Source of the DNA: Bacillus pumilus
GTDB lineage: Bacteria; Bacillota; Bacilli; Bacillales; Bacillaceae
Reading direction: 5' to 3'
Assembly: GCF_009937765.1 (NCBI RefSeq)
Contig: NZ_CP047089.1
Span: 3,532,272 to 3,596,271, forward strand
DNA: 64,000 bases
This document shows, in pieces, positions 1-9,497 of the stretch. A program made the translations under genes and the position numbers. Under the pieces are notes generated by a model. The model did not search any database, was not told the origin of the DNA, and worked only from the letters and a program-made list of their open reading frames with translations. How positions within the stretch are numbered: the stretch's first letter is position 1; every line of letters begins with the position of its first letter.

Positions 1-1298
1 ACGTTGTCATGGCTGCGATCTTAGGAGCAGAGGAATATGGCTTTGCAACAGCTCCACTTGTCGTATTGGGCTGCGTCATGATGAGAGCATGTCATTTAGA
101 TACTTGCCCAGTCGGTGTCGCTACACAGAATCCAGAGCTTCGTAAAAAATTCATGGGAAACCCTGACCACATTGTGAATTTCATGATGTTTATTGCAGAG
201 GAAGTCAGAGAAATCATAGCAGAGCTTGGCTTTACATCAATGGATGAATTAATTGGACGCACGGATGTTCTAGGAGTTAGCGAACGAGCAAAAGCTCACT
301 GGAAAGCAGGCCAGCTAGACCTTGAAACACTGCTTTATCAGCCAGAAGGAGCTCGTACATTCAGAACACCGCAAAATCATAAAATTGATGAATCACTGGA
401 TATGAATGAAATCCTCCCTTATGTACAGGAAGCGCTGAATCATCAAACACCGGTTGATCTATCATTGAATATTCGCAATATCAATCGTGTGGCAGGAACC
501 ATTACTGGAAGTGAAGTGTCTAAGCGCTACGGGGAAGAAGGCTTGCCAGAAGATACGATCACATTAAGGTTTACTGGTTCCGCAGGACAAAGCTTTGGCG
601 CATTTGTACCAAAGGGCATGTCTCTCTATTTAACGGGTGATTCAAATGACTATATTGGCAAAGGACTCTCTGGAGGCAAAATTGCCGTCAAAACCTCTGA
701 TCACTTTGTACAAAATGGACATGAAAACGTCATTGTCGGAAACGTTGCATTCTACGGAGCGACAAGCGGAAAGGCCTTTATTAACGGACGTGCAGGTGAA
801 CGCTTTGCCGTTCGTAATTCAGGAGTGCATGTGGTTGTTGAAGGAATCGGTGATCACGGCTGTGAATACATGACAGGCGGACGTGTCGTCATTTTAGGAG
901 ACGTCGGAAAAAACTTCGGTGCAGGCATGTCTGGCGGCGTAGCTTACGTCCATACTTCCGATGCGAAACAATTCAAAAGAATGTGCAACATGGAAATGAT
1001 CATGTTTGAAAAACTCACAGATCGTGATGAAGAGCAAGAAGTGAAACAGCTGATTCAAGAGCACCTTCACTATACAAACAGCGCAAAAGCTTCGGCACTT
1101 TTAGAAAACTGGGCGCAAGAAAAGGATCAATTCATTAAAGTGATTCCGAGAAATTACAAAATGATGCTTCAAAGTATTGAAGAACAAAAACAAGCGGGCC
1201 TTAGTCATGAAGAAGCTGTCATGTTCGCCTTTGAAGCAAACACGAAACCGAAAAATCAAGAAACGGTAAACGGGCAAAAAGCAGCCCTCGCTCATTAA
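1..1298 (+). CDS. gltA: Glutamate synthase large subunit, C-terminal part (cut by window start)
   Basis: The reading frame is open from base 3 and the start lies outside the window, so only about the last 430 of some 1500 residues are present. GltA with GltB converts 2-oxoglutarate and glutamine into two glutamates using NADPH. Visible are the end of the FMN/Fe-S synthase domain, with the Cys-rich stretch CHLDTCPVGVATQNPELR (about residues 28-45 of this fragment), and the glycine-rich right-handed beta-helix C-terminal domain (GSAGQSFGAF, GGRVVILGDVGKNFGAGMSG). gltB follows after 16 bases, an operon as in B. subtilis gltAB. Confidence 0.97.
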   Translation, partial: VVMAAILGAEEYGFATAPLVVLGCVMMRACHLDTCPVGVATQNPELRKKFMGNPDHIVNFMMFIAEEVREIIAELGFTSMDELIGRTDVLGVSERAKAHWKAGQLDLETLLYQPEGARTFRTPQNHKIDESLDMNEILPYVQEALNHQTPVDLSLNIRNINRVAGTITGSEVSKRYGEEGLPEDTITLRFTGSAGQSFGAFVPKGMSLYLTGDSNDYIGKGLSGGKIAVKTSDHFVQNGHENVIVGNVAFYGATSGKAFINGRAGERFAVRNSGVHVVVEGIGDHGCEYMTGGRVVILGDVGKNFGAGMSGGVAYVHTSDAKQFKRMCNMEMIMFEKLTDRDEEQEVKQLIQEHLHYTNSAKASALLENWAQEKDQFIKVIPRNYKMMLQSIEEQKQAGLSHEEAVMFAFEANTKPKNQETVNGQKAALAH

Positions 1299-1314
1299 GA
1301 AAGGGGAGAGGACA

Positions 1315-2799
1315 ATGGGCAAAGCAACAGGTTTTATGGATTATAAAAGAGAAAAGCCAAATGAACGTGACCCTCTCACTCGTCAAAATGACTGGAAAGA
1401 ATATTCAGCTCCTTATACAGATGACGTATTGAAGAAGCAGGGCGCTAGATGTATGGATTGCGGCACACCGTTTTGTCAAATTGGGATGGAGATCAGAGGT
1501 GGTGTGTCAGGCTGCCCGATCTACAATTTAATTCCAGAATGGAACGACCTTGTGTATCGCGGGAGATGGAAAGAAGCACTCGAAAGACTGCAAAAAACAA
1601 ATAACTTCCCTGAATTTACTGGAAGAGTGTGTCCAGCGCCTTGCGAAGGATCATGTACAGTCGCTATCAATGATCCAGCTGTTTCAATTAAAAATATCGA
1701 ACGCACAATCATTGATAAAGGCTTTGAAAATGGCTGGATCACACCGAGAATTCCTTCAAGCCGTACAGGCAAAAAAATTGCCATTGTCGGCTCAGGACCA
1801 GCAGGACTAGCAAGTGCGGATCAATTAAACCAAGCAGGTCATGCCGTTACCGTGTTTGAACGGTCTGACCGCCTTGGCGGACTGCTGACATACGGCATTC
1901 CAAACATGAAGCTGGACAAAGAAGTCGTGGAGCGAAGAGTCAAACTGTTGAGACAAGAAGGCATTGACTTTGTGACAAACACGGAAATCGGTGTAGATGT
2001 CACTGCCGATGAACTGAAAGAACAGTTTGATGCGGTTATCCTTTGTACAGGTGCACAAAAGCAGCGTGACTTGTTGATTGAAGGCCGGGAAGCTAAAGGG
2101 ATTCACCTTGCGATGGATTATTTAACCCTCGCAACAAAAAGCATGCTGGATTCAGAATTTAAAGACAAAAACTTTATTGATGCAAAAGGAAAAGACGTTA
2201 TTGTCATTGGCGGGGGAGATACAGGTGCAGATTGCGTTGCAACTGCCCTTCGCCAAAAAGCAAAAAGTGTTGTTCAGTTCGGGAAGCATCCGAAGCTCCC
2301 AGATACACGTGTAGGGGATAACATGTGGCCTGAACAGCCTTACGTCTTCTCACTCGATTATGCTTATGAAGAAGCACAAGCGAAATTCGGGGAAGATCCG
2401 CGTCAATATTCCATTCAAACCACAAAAATAGTGGCAGATAAAAATGGAAAATTAAAAGAGCTTCATACCATCCAAATGGAAAAGGTGAAAAACGAACATG
2501 GGAAGTTTGAATTTCATGAGATTCCAGGGACAGAAAAAGTATGGCCAGCTCAGCTAGTCTTTATTGCAATTGGTTTTGAGGGAACTGAACAGCCACTTGT
2601 GAAACACTTTGGCGTGGACAGCAAAAACAATCGCATTGACGCAAAGTATGGGGAATATACAACAAATGTAGAAGGTGTATTTGCAGCGGGAGATGCAAGA
2701 CGCGGGCAAAGCTTGATTGTCTGGGCAATTAATGAAGGCAGACAAGTGGCGCATGAGGTAGACCGGTATTTAATGGGGAGTTCGGTTCTGCCAAAATAG
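1315..2799 (+). CDS. gltB: Glutamate synthase small subunit (NADPH)
   Basis: This 494-residue protein matches the usual length of GltB. It supplies electrons from NADPH through FAD and Fe-S clusters to the GltA subunit. The N-terminus has the Cys motifs CMDCGTPFCQ (about 47-56) and CPAPCEGSC (about 106-114). An FAD-binding GSGPAGLASADQL lies near residue 159, and an NADPH-binding GGGDTGADCV lies near 300. The start is supported by the ribosome site GAAAGGGGAGAGG just upstream. It is second in the gltAB operon and is followed by a strong terminator. Confidence 0.97.
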   Translation: MGKATGFMDYKREKPNERDPLTRQNDWKEYSAPYTDDVLKKQGARCMDCGTPFCQIGMEIRGGVSGCPIYNLIPEWNDLVYRGRWKEALERLQKTNNFPEFTGRVCPAPCEGSCTVAINDPAVSIKNIERTIIDKGFENGWITPRIPSSRTGKKIAIVGSGPAGLASADQLNQAGHAVTVFERSDRLGGLLTYGIPNMKLDKEVVERRVKLLRQEGIDFVTNTEIGVDVTADELKEQFDAVILCTGAQKQRDLLIEGREAKGIHLAMDYLTLATKSMLDSEFKDKNFIDAKGKDVIVIGGGDTGADCVATALRQKAKSVVQFGKHPKLPDTRVGDNMWPEQPYVFSLDYAYEEAQAKFGEDPRQYSIQTTKIVADKNGKLKELHTIQMEKVKNEHGKFEFHEIPGTEKVWPAQLVFIAIGFEGTEQPLVKHFGVDSKNNRIDAKYGEYTTNVEGVFAAGDARRGQSLIVWAINEGRQVAHEVDRYLMGSSVLPK

Positions 2800-2830
2800 G
2801 TCAAACAAAGGGTGTTTACACATATAAAGA

Positions 2831-2864
2831 AAAGCCATGACCAAATAGTGGTCATGGCTTTTTA
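2831..2864 (+). terminator. Rho-independent terminator of gltAB
   Basis: A 12-bp perfect stem (AAAGCCATGACC / GGTCATGGCTTT) with a 7-base loop is followed by a T run. It lies 32 bases past the gltB stop codon. Confidence 0.9.
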
Positions 2865-2868
2865 TGAT

Positions 2869-2979
2869 TCAGAAGATGTAATTTTACTTACTTCGTCATA
2901 TTTAAAGGCTGAAGGTACCGTGACAAACGTAGAAGGGCGCGTTACGCTAAAAGAAGCAACATATCAATTTGTATTTTAG
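2869..2979 (+). pseudogene. Relic of assimilatory nitrate reductase catalytic subunit (nasC-like)
   Basis: An open stretch of 36 codons ending in TAG, with no start codon or ribosome site, begins immediately after the gltAB terminator. It encodes SSYLKAEGTVTNVEGRVTLK. This matches the late segment of molybdopterin oxidoreductases in which E-GT-TN-EGRV is the conserved signature (nitrate reductases of the NasC type, formate dehydrogenases). In B. subtilis nasC lies just upstream of nasD, the same relative position as here. I infer a deletion that removed nearly all of nasB/nasC and left this scrap. The family assignment is from motif memory; the fragment is too short for certainty. Confidence 0.6.
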
Positions 2980-3255
2980 CAACTATATGAAGACAAATGC
3001 GGCTTTTTCACTCGCAGAAGAAAAATGGTGAGCCGTAATATGAAGAATCTGATTATTCTGGCATGACCTATGAACAGAACAATGATTTAAAAATGAATGC
3101 TCACATGATGATAGTGGAGCAAAACTTGCCGTCGTCACACAGCATGAAAAAAGGAGGCTAGGGAACTGTCCTAAAGCCACCAGACTATGTGAGAAATTAA
3201 AAGGTGTATTTTATATCTATGTTTAAATGATGGTACTTTCTAAAAATGATCACTT
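2980..3255 (+). other. Gene-free spacer upstream of nasD, probably decayed coding DNA
   Basis: About 275 bases without a convincing gene. One short frame (about 2985-3161) reads through a few dozen codons but lacks a usable start. The segment probably holds the nasD promoter. A clean TnrA site (TGTNA-N7-TNACA) was not found by eye. The nasD ribosome site TTGAGGGGTG is at about 3253-3262. Confidence 0.4.
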
Positions 3256-3270
3256 GAGGGGTGTTTTATC

Positions 3271-5691
3271 ATGAAAGAAAGACTCGTATTAGTGGGGAAC
3301 GGTATGGCTGGTATTCGGAGCATCGAAAACATTTTAAAAATGGACAGCGAACGATTTGAGATGACGGTATTTGGAAGCGAACCGCATCCTAACTATAACC
3401 GGATTCTTTTATCAAAGGTGCTTCAAGGAGATACGATGGTTGAAGATATTACACTAAACGATTGGAACTGGTATGAGGCGCATGATATTCAGCTTTTTAC
3501 AAATGAAACCATTGTGAAGGTCGATACAGAAAACCAAACAGTCACCAGTGATCAAGGACGCACCGTGCCTTATGACCGGTTGATTTTAGCTACAGGCTCC
3601 CTACCGTTTATCCTGCCGATTCCAGGAAGTGATAAAAAAGGTGTGACGGGCTTTCGGACATTGCAAGATACAGAGGAAATGGTGAGTGCCTCTCACAAGT
3701 ACAAAAAAGCAGCCGTCATTGGAGGCGGACTTCTTGGACTGGAAGCAGCACGCGGCCTACTTAACTTAGGCATGGAAGTGAATGTCATACACCTCTGTCC
3801 CCATTTAATGGAACGCCAGCTAGACCCTACTGCAGGTCAGCTTCTCCAAAAAGCATTAGAGGAACAGGGCATGAACTTCTTACTAGGAAAGAAGACAACT
3901 GAGATTTTAGGAGATACAAGAGTTGAAGGATTATCATTTTCAGATGGCTCAACACTTGAGACAGACCTCGTCGTCATGGCTGTAGGAATTAAACCAAGTA
4001 AAATGCTTGCAGAAATAAGTGGACTTGAAGTGAACAAAGGTATAATCGTGAATGATTTCATGGAAACAAGTGTACCAGGCATTTATGCCGTCGGAGAATG
4101 TGTAGAGCACAGGGGACAAACGTACGGTCTTGTTGCTCCTTTATATGACCAAGCGAATGTGCTTGCTGGGCATATATGTGACATGAACCCTGCCCCATAC
4201 AAAGGATCTGTGATGTCAACACAGCTGAAAGTGTCAGGAGTTGACGTATTTTCCGCCGGTGATTTTATTGAAAACGATGAGAAAAAAGCGATCAAAATTT
4301 TTGATGATCAAAAAGGCATTTACCAAAAACTAGTCTTCCAGCAAAATCGATTAGTAGGTGCCGTCATGTTTGGAGAAACAAGTGATGGACCCCGCCTATT
4401 CTCGTACATTAGAAAAGGGATAGATATGTCGGATAAGGAAAAAGTGTCTGTTCTAACCTCAAATGATCCGGCGCAAGAAAGCACGATTGAAAGTATGTCA
4501 AACGACCATATCGTTTGCGGCTGTAACGGGGTCTCAAAGGGTCAGATTGTGGAAGCCATTCAAAAAGAGGGCTTAACAACGCTTCAGGAAGTCAAGCAAT
4601 GTACAAGTGCCTCACGATCATGCGGAGGCTGTAAACCCGTAGTTGAAGAGATTCTTTGGCACACGCTGGGCGATGGTGCGAACCGAACAGCTCAAAAAGA
4701 AACCATTTGCGCTTGCACCACTCTTTCACGAGATGAAGTCATTCACGAAATCAAAGAGAAGGGCTTGCAGCATATCAAGGAAGTCATGAGCGTACTTGAT
4801 TGGGAGACAGAAGAAGGCTGTTCAAAATGCCGACCTGCCCTGAACTACTATTTAGGCATGCTTCAACCTCTTGAGTACAAAGATGAAAGAAGCTCAAGAT
4901 ATGTAAATGAACGCTTACACGCCAATATTCAAAAAGATGGCACTTATTCGGTTGTTCCACGGATGTATGGTGGCGTCACAAATGCAAATGACTTGAGAAA
5001 AATAGCTGATGTCGTCGACAAATATGAAATACCGCTTGTGAAAATGACGGGTGGTCAGCGTATTGACCTTCTAGGTGTCAAAAAAGAAGATTTACCTAAA
5101 GTATGGGAGGACCTGGATATGCCTTCTGGTTATGCATATGGAAAATCTTTAAGAACGGTCAAAACGTGTGTTGGCGAACAATTTTGCCGGTTCGGCACAC
5201 AGGACTCAATGGCGCTTGGTATTGCACTTGAAAAGAAATTCGAAGGTCTTGCGACACCGCATAAAGTCAAATTGGCTGTCTCTGCTTGCCCTAGAAACTG
5301 TGCAGAATCTGGCATTAAGGACCTTGGCATTGTGGGGATAGAGGGAGGATTCGAATTGTACGCTGGCGGTAATGGCGGCACGCATCTGCGTGCTGGAGAT
5401 TTATTGATGAAGGTCAGTACAGCTGAAGAAGTAGAGCAAGTGGCAGCTGCATACCTTCAATATTACAGAGAAACGGCAAACTATTTAGAAAGAACCTCTG
5501 CTTGGGTAGAACGACTTGGATTAGATCATATCCAATCTGTACTTCTAGACGATGAAAAACGAGAAGCCTTGATCCAAAGAATGGACATCGCACTTTCCAC
5601 GTATGATGAGCCTTGGCAGGAGCTTCGCGAGAGTCAAAAAGCGACGAAACAATTATTTCAAAAAGCAACGGCTTCTGTATCAATCAATTGA
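3271..5691 (+). CDS. nasD: Assimilatory nitrite reductase [NAD(P)H], large subunit
   Basis: This 806-residue protein has the full NasD/NirB architecture and reduces nitrite to ammonium in the cytoplasm. An FAD-binding Rossmann start (VGNGMAGIRS) is followed by a second nucleotide site, GGGLLGLEAARGL (about 151-163). Two BFD-type [2Fe-2S] segments follow: CGCNG with CTSASRSCGGC (about 416-455) and CACTT with CSKCRP (about 480-530). The siroheme/[4Fe-4S] ligands are CVGEQFC (about 633-639) and CPRNC (about 673-677). nasE follows after 14 bases. The upstream nitrate reductase gene is only a relic, so this operon probably serves external nitrite or nitrite detoxification. Confidence 0.96.
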   Translation: MKERLVLVGNGMAGIRSIENILKMDSERFEMTVFGSEPHPNYNRILLSKVLQGDTMVEDITLNDWNWYEAHDIQLFTNETIVKVDTENQTVTSDQGRTVPYDRLILATGSLPFILPIPGSDKKGVTGFRTLQDTEEMVSASHKYKKAAVIGGGLLGLEAARGLLNLGMEVNVIHLCPHLMERQLDPTAGQLLQKALEEQGMNFLLGKKTTEILGDTRVEGLSFSDGSTLETDLVVMAVGIKPSKMLAEISGLEVNKGIIVNDFMETSVPGIYAVGECVEHRGQTYGLVAPLYDQANVLAGHICDMNPAPYKGSVMSTQLKVSGVDVFSAGDFIENDEKKAIKIFDDQKGIYQKLVFQQNRLVGAVMFGETSDGPRLFSYIRKGIDMSDKEKVSVLTSNDPAQESTIESMSNDHIVCGCNGVSKGQIVEAIQKEGLTTLQEVKQCTSASRSCGGCKPVVEEILWHTLGDGANRTAQKETICACTTLSRDEVIHEIKEKGLQHIKEVMSVLDWETEEGCSKCRPALNYYLGMLQPLEYKDERSSRYVNERLHANIQKDGTYSVVPRMYGGVTNANDLRKIADVVDKYEIPLVKMTGGQRIDLLGVKKEDLPKVWEDLDMPSGYAYGKSLRTVKTCVGEQFCRFGTQDSMALGIALEKKFEGLATPHKVKLAVSACPRNCAESGIKDLGIVGIEGGFELYAGGNGGTHLRAGDLLMKVSTAEEVEQVAAAYLQYYRETANYLERTSAWVERLGLDHIQSVLLDDEKREALIQRMDIALSTYDEPWQELRESQKATKQLFQKATASVSIN

Positions 5692-5705
5692 AGGGATGAG
5701 ATCAT

Positions 5706-6029
5706 ATGACAGTTTCAGTTGTAAAAGTTCACATTGGCACCTTATCAGATTTTCCGATGCAGCTAGGAAAAACAGTTGAAGCAGGTACTCTTGAATTAGC
5801 TGTTTTTCAAACCTCTCAACAGCAATTCAAAGCGATTGAAAACCGCTGCCCTCATAAAGGCGGTGTTCTGGCTGAAGGAATGGTAAGCGGAGATTATGTG
5901 TTCTGTCCAATGCATGATTGGAAAATCGATCTTTCTTCAGGGAACGTTCAAGCACCAGATGATGGATGCGTTAAAACATATGAAACATTGGTTGAGGGAA
6001 ATGAGGTCTTTGTTTTATTACCTTCATAA
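5706..6029 (+). CDS. nasE: Assimilatory nitrite reductase, small (Rieske-type) subunit
   Basis: A 107-residue protein of the NirD/NasE family, partner of NasD. The Rieske [2Fe-2S] ligands are visible as CPHKG (about 48-52) and CPMHDW (about 69-74), the C-x-H...C-x-x-H pattern. A good ribosome site (GAAGGGATGAG) lies 7-8 bases before the ATG. It forms an operon with nasD. In this family the small subunit is needed for electron transfer and stability of the large one. Confidence 0.95.
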   Translation: MTVSVVKVHIGTLSDFPMQLGKTVEAGTLELAVFQTSQQQFKAIENRCPHKGGVLAEGMVSGDYVFCPMHDWKIDLSSGNVQAPDDGCVKTYETLVEGNEVFVLLPS

Positions 6030-6095
6030 CTAGTTTAGATCCTTCCTTTCATGTAAATGCTGTATGTAAATAGAGCAAGAAAGGAAGGAATCTTC

Positions 6096-6791
6096 GTGCC
6101 GTTTATTAGTATTTTGCTTGAGCTCTTTATCGGGTTTTTCGCTTTATTTTTTATTACAAAATTATTAGGAAAGACACAATTTGCACAAATCACGCCATTT
6201 GATTTTATTTCTGCACTCATTTTAGGCGAAATGGTCGGAAACGCTATATTTGACCCAGAAGTCAAAATTCAGCACATTTTATTTGCTGTTGCGGTATGGG
6301 GCATTCTCATCTACACAGTTGAATGGTTTTCACAGCGCTTTAAAGGGATCAGGGCCTTTTTAGAAGGAAGACCGACACTAGTCATTGATCAAGGTAAGAT
6401 TCACTACAATCGCTTGAAGAAAAATATGCTTGATCTTAATCAGCTGCAGACATTAATTCGTGCGAAAGGTCATTTTGCCTTGAATGAAATTGAATATGCC
6501 ATTTTGGAAACAGACGGCTCTGTCAGTGTTCTTCCGAAAATGAAATACGCAACAGCAACCGCAGAAGATGTGAATGTGAAGGGAAAAGAAGTCAAATTGC
6601 CTAGAACGTTTATTATTGATGGTGAAATTTTAAAAGATGATCTACAAGAAGCTGGCTTTGACGAAACATGGTTGAGTGAGCAATTAAAAAGGCAGCACAT
6701 TTCCTCCTATCGAGACGTTCTATTTTGTGAATGGATTGAAAATGAAGGGATTTATGCGATGAAATATGAAAAGTCTAAAAAACACTCATAA
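6096..6791 (+). CDS. DUF421 (YetF/YrbG family) membrane protein
   Basis: About 231 residues, with three N-terminal membrane segments (about residues 5-75) and a cytoplasmic part containing the family motif GRPTLVIDQGKI. The GTG at 6096 is preferred over an upstream ATG because AAGGAAGG sits 7 bases before it. Family members such as B. subtilis YetF, YdfR and YrbG are membrane proteins; some are reported as spore-associated, but no reaction is established. It stands alone between nasE and its own terminator, so its role cannot be inferred from context. Confidence 0.85.
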   Translation: MPFISILLELFIGFFALFFITKLLGKTQFAQITPFDFISALILGEMVGNAIFDPEVKIQHILFAVAVWGILIYTVEWFSQRFKGIRAFLEGRPTLVIDQGKIHYNRLKKNMLDLNQLQTLIRAKGHFALNEIEYAILETDGSVSVLPKMKYATATAEDVNVKGKEVKLPRTFIIDGEILKDDLQEAGFDETWLSEQLKRQHISSYRDVLFCEWIENEGIYAMKYEKSKKHS

Positions 6792-6814
6792 CAGCAAGAA
6801 GTGGGTGTTTTTTT
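6777..6814 (+). terminator. Terminator after the DUF421 gene
   Basis: AAACACTC and GGGTGTTT form an imperfect stem followed by seven T's, overlapping the stop codon of the preceding gene. Confidence 0.6.
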
Positions 6815-6885
6815 ATGCCCGTCATGAATAGGATCAAAAAGAATGTTTGATTGAGAACGTTCACAAAAAGAGGAGGAGATGTACG

Positions 6886-7866
6886 ATGAAGTATGGAAAG
6901 GTATGGATTGTGATCGCCTTGTCTTTATTGCTATTGAACTCTGCTTCACTTCAAGCAGCCGGACATCAGAATCAAACAAATCGCGTCCTTGTGGTCGATC
7001 AAAAGGGAAATGGCTCGTTTCGAACCGTTCAGTCTGCCATTGATGCGATTCCAGCAAATAATCAACAGCGCGTAACGATCTATATTAAAAATGGTGTGTA
7101 TAAAGAGAAAATCCTGCTTCCGCAAAATAAACCTTACGTGTCCTTGATCGGGGAAGACCAAGACAATACGATTCTGACCTATAATGATACAAATGCAAGT
7201 ACTGGCAGCACAACAAATAGTTCAAGCACAATGATTCGTGCGAACGACTTTTATGCGGAAAATATTACCTTTCAAAATACGGCGGGCAGATATGCTGGTC
7301 AGGCGGTTGCACTGTACGTTTCTGGTGACCGGGCTACGTTCAAACAAATACGTGTCTTAGGATATCAAGATACACTTTATGCAACGGGTACAGGCCGGCA
7401 ATATTATGAAAACTGCTATATTGAAGGTACGGTCGATTTTATTTTTGGATCAGCTACAGCCGTGTTTAAAAGAGCTGAAATAAAAAGTCTTGGAAATGGG
7501 TATATTACTGCAGCATCCACAACAGAATCTCAAAAATATGGCTATGTATTAATTGATTCTACGCTGCAAAAGGGGACGGCTGCTGCTCAATCGGTTTATT
7601 TAGGACGTCCGTGGAGGCCTCATTCTGCTGTGACATTCCTCAATACAAAAATGGATCATCATATAAAGGCAGAGGGCTGGCATAACTGGGATAACCGCGA
7701 TAACGAAAGAACAGCAAGATATAAAGAATACGGATCGACAGGGGCAGGAAGCAATTTGACAAACCGCGTAAAATGGTCCAGCATTTTAACGAAAAACGAA
7801 GCAAGTCAAATCACCGTGCAAGCTGTTCTTGGCGGAGCCGATGGCTGGAATCCAGAAAAAAGGTAA
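6886..7866 (+). CDS. Secreted pectinesterase (pectin methylesterase)
   Basis: A 326-residue carbohydrate esterase of family CE8, which removes methyl esters from pectin outside the cell. It has a signal peptide (charged MKYGK, hydrophobic stretch to about residue 24, cleavage near LQAAG) and the CE8 motifs GYQDTLY (about 164-170), GTVDFIFG (about 184-191, with the catalytic Asp) and LGRPW (about 243-247). The start at 6886 is chosen because GAGGAGG lies 8 bases upstream; the frame runs 39 bases further up without a ribosome site. It fits a plant-associated lifestyle. The gene is monocistronic with a terminator after it. Confidence 0.94.
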   Translation: MKYGKVWIVIALSLLLLNSASLQAAGHQNQTNRVLVVDQKGNGSFRTVQSAIDAIPANNQQRVTIYIKNGVYKEKILLPQNKPYVSLIGEDQDNTILTYNDTNASTGSTTNSSSTMIRANDFYAENITFQNTAGRYAGQAVALYVSGDRATFKQIRVLGYQDTLYATGTGRQYYENCYIEGTVDFIFGSATAVFKRAEIKSLGNGYITAASTTESQKYGYVLIDSTLQKGTAAAQSVYLGRPWRPHSAVTFLNTKMDHHIKAEGWHNWDNRDNERTARYKEYGSTGAGSNLTNRVKWSSILTKNEASQITVQAVLGGADGWNPEKR

Positions 7867-7871
7867 AGGGC

Positions 7872-7907
7872 ATGTCAGTTTTCGTCAAAGAAAGCTGACT
7901 TTTCTGT
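7872..7907 (+). terminator. Terminator after pectinesterase gene
   Basis: GTCAG and CTGAC with adjoining TTTC/GAAA pairing form a stem followed by TTTTCTGTTT, 6 bases past the stop codon. Confidence 0.7.
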
Positions 7908-7993
7908 TTAAAAAACCTTTGAGAACAAACGTTCTTTTGTGTATAATGAACATATTCTTCTAAAATTGGCTGAGACAAAAAAGGAGGGATTCC

Positions 7994-9478
7994 GTGAAGC
8001 GTTTTTCACAGCTCTTGTTTTTACAAATATGCATTCTGTCGATTTTATTTCTCCCGTTTTCAGCAAAAGATGATCAACTGACAGCTCGTAACGGCTCACT
8101 GTCGTGGATGACCACTTTAGATGAATTTATACGAAAAGCACCTGATTTAGAAGGCGCAATCTCAGGCATTAGCGTCCGTGATACTTCTGACTCCTCTCTT
8201 CTTTATGAACATCAAGCCGATATTCGCCTTACTCCTGCTTCTAATATGAAACTGCTCACATCAGCCATCGCCCTTGATATACTTGGAGAAACACACACAT
8301 TCCCTACAGACATCTGGATGGATGGTTCTATTCAAAAGAAAACGTTACATGGAAGTCTGTATCTACGCGGTACCGGAGATCCGACTTTATTAGAAGAGGA
8401 TTTTGCAGCACTTGCCAAACAAGTGAAAAAGGCCGGAATACATACGATTCGCGGACAGCTTGCGGCAGACGATACATGGTATGATGACACAAGATATTCG
8501 ATTGATTTACCTTGGAGTGATGAGGATCAATATTACGGTGCACAAATCTCTGCTCTCACCGCTTCACCGAATCAAGATTATGATGCCGGAACAGTGATTC
8601 TTGAAATAAAGCCAGGCAAAAAGGCAGGGCAAAAAGCGACCTATGACATGATTCCGAAGACTTCTGTCCCTCAAGTCATCAATCAAGTAAAAACCGTACC
8701 AGAAGGCGGGAAAAAGAAAATTTCTTTTAAGCGTTCTCACGGAACCAACAAGATCACTTTGACTGGAACTATCCCGGTGAAAGCGAGTGTATCTAGGCAA
8801 TGGGTAGCGTTATGGGAACCAACCTCTTATGCGTTAGATTTAATGAAACGCGCGTTAAAGGCGGAAGGGATCCAAGTAAAGGGACCACTGAAAACAAAAC
8901 AAGTTCCTAAAAAAGCGAAGAAAATTGCCACCCATTCATCTATGCCTTTATCAGAGCTTCTTGTTCCCATGATGAAACTCAGCAACAATACCCATGCAGA
9001 AGTTTTGCTAAAGGAGCTAGGCAAGAAAGTGAAGAACAAAGGGAGCTTTGAAGCTGGACTAGATGTCATGAATGAACGGCTTCCTGCCTTTGGCATCGAT
9101 TCTTCTCTGACAGTTTTGCGAGATGGGTCAGGCATATCACCTATTAACCTTGTTTCTGCCAATCAGTTCACATTATTTTTAGCAAACATTCAAAAAGAAA
9201 AGTGGTTTAAGACCTTTGAACATGCGCTTCCGTTAGCTGGGGCAAGTGAACGAATGGTCGGAGGGACGTTAAGGAACAGATTAAAAGAACCTGCTACACT
9301 AGAAAAAGTACGTGCCAAAACAGGCTCATTAACTACAGTCAGTACACTTTCTGGATACATTGACACGAAGAGCGGAAAGACAATCGCTTTTTCCATTTTA
9401 TTAAATCATCTTGTTGATGACGAAAAGGGGAAAGAGATAGAAGACCACATTGTCAACATTTTAGCTGAGAATCTTTAG
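7994..9478 (+). CDS. dacC: D-alanyl-D-alanine carboxypeptidase / penicillin-binding protein 4a type
   Basis: A 494-residue peptidase of family S13 (PBP4a), which trims or cleaves cross-links of peptidoglycan stem peptides outside the membrane. The start is a GTG with AAAGGAGGG 6 bases before it. A signal peptide covers about residues 1-24. The three active-site motifs are present: SNMK (SxxK, about 84), SNN (SxN, about 329) and KTG (about 442). A large insert between the first two motifs is typical of the family. B. subtilis dacC is the closest gene I know; there it is expressed in stationary phase. Confidence 0.93.
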   Translation: MKRFSQLLFLQICILSILFLPFSAKDDQLTARNGSLSWMTTLDEFIRKAPDLEGAISGISVRDTSDSSLLYEHQADIRLTPASNMKLLTSAIALDILGETHTFPTDIWMDGSIQKKTLHGSLYLRGTGDPTLLEEDFAALAKQVKKAGIHTIRGQLAADDTWYDDTRYSIDLPWSDEDQYYGAQISALTASPNQDYDAGTVILEIKPGKKAGQKATYDMIPKTSVPQVINQVKTVPEGGKKKISFKRSHGTNKITLTGTIPVKASVSRQWVALWEPTSYALDLMKRALKAEGIQVKGPLKTKQVPKKAKKIATHSSMPLSELLVPMMKLSNNTHAEVLLKELGKKVKNKGSFEAGLDVMNERLPAFGIDSSLTVLRDGSGISPINLVSANQFTLFLANIQKEKWFKTFEHALPLAGASERMVGGTLRNRLKEPATLEKVRAKTGSLTTVSTLSGYIDTKSGKTIAFSILLNHLVDDEKGKEIEDHIVNILAENL

Positions 9479-9497
9479 ATAGAGAAGGAGAACCATC

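Noticed and set aside
2980..3255. TnrA operator upstream of nasD
   Set aside because: No match to TGTNA-N7-TNACA was found by eye in the spacer.
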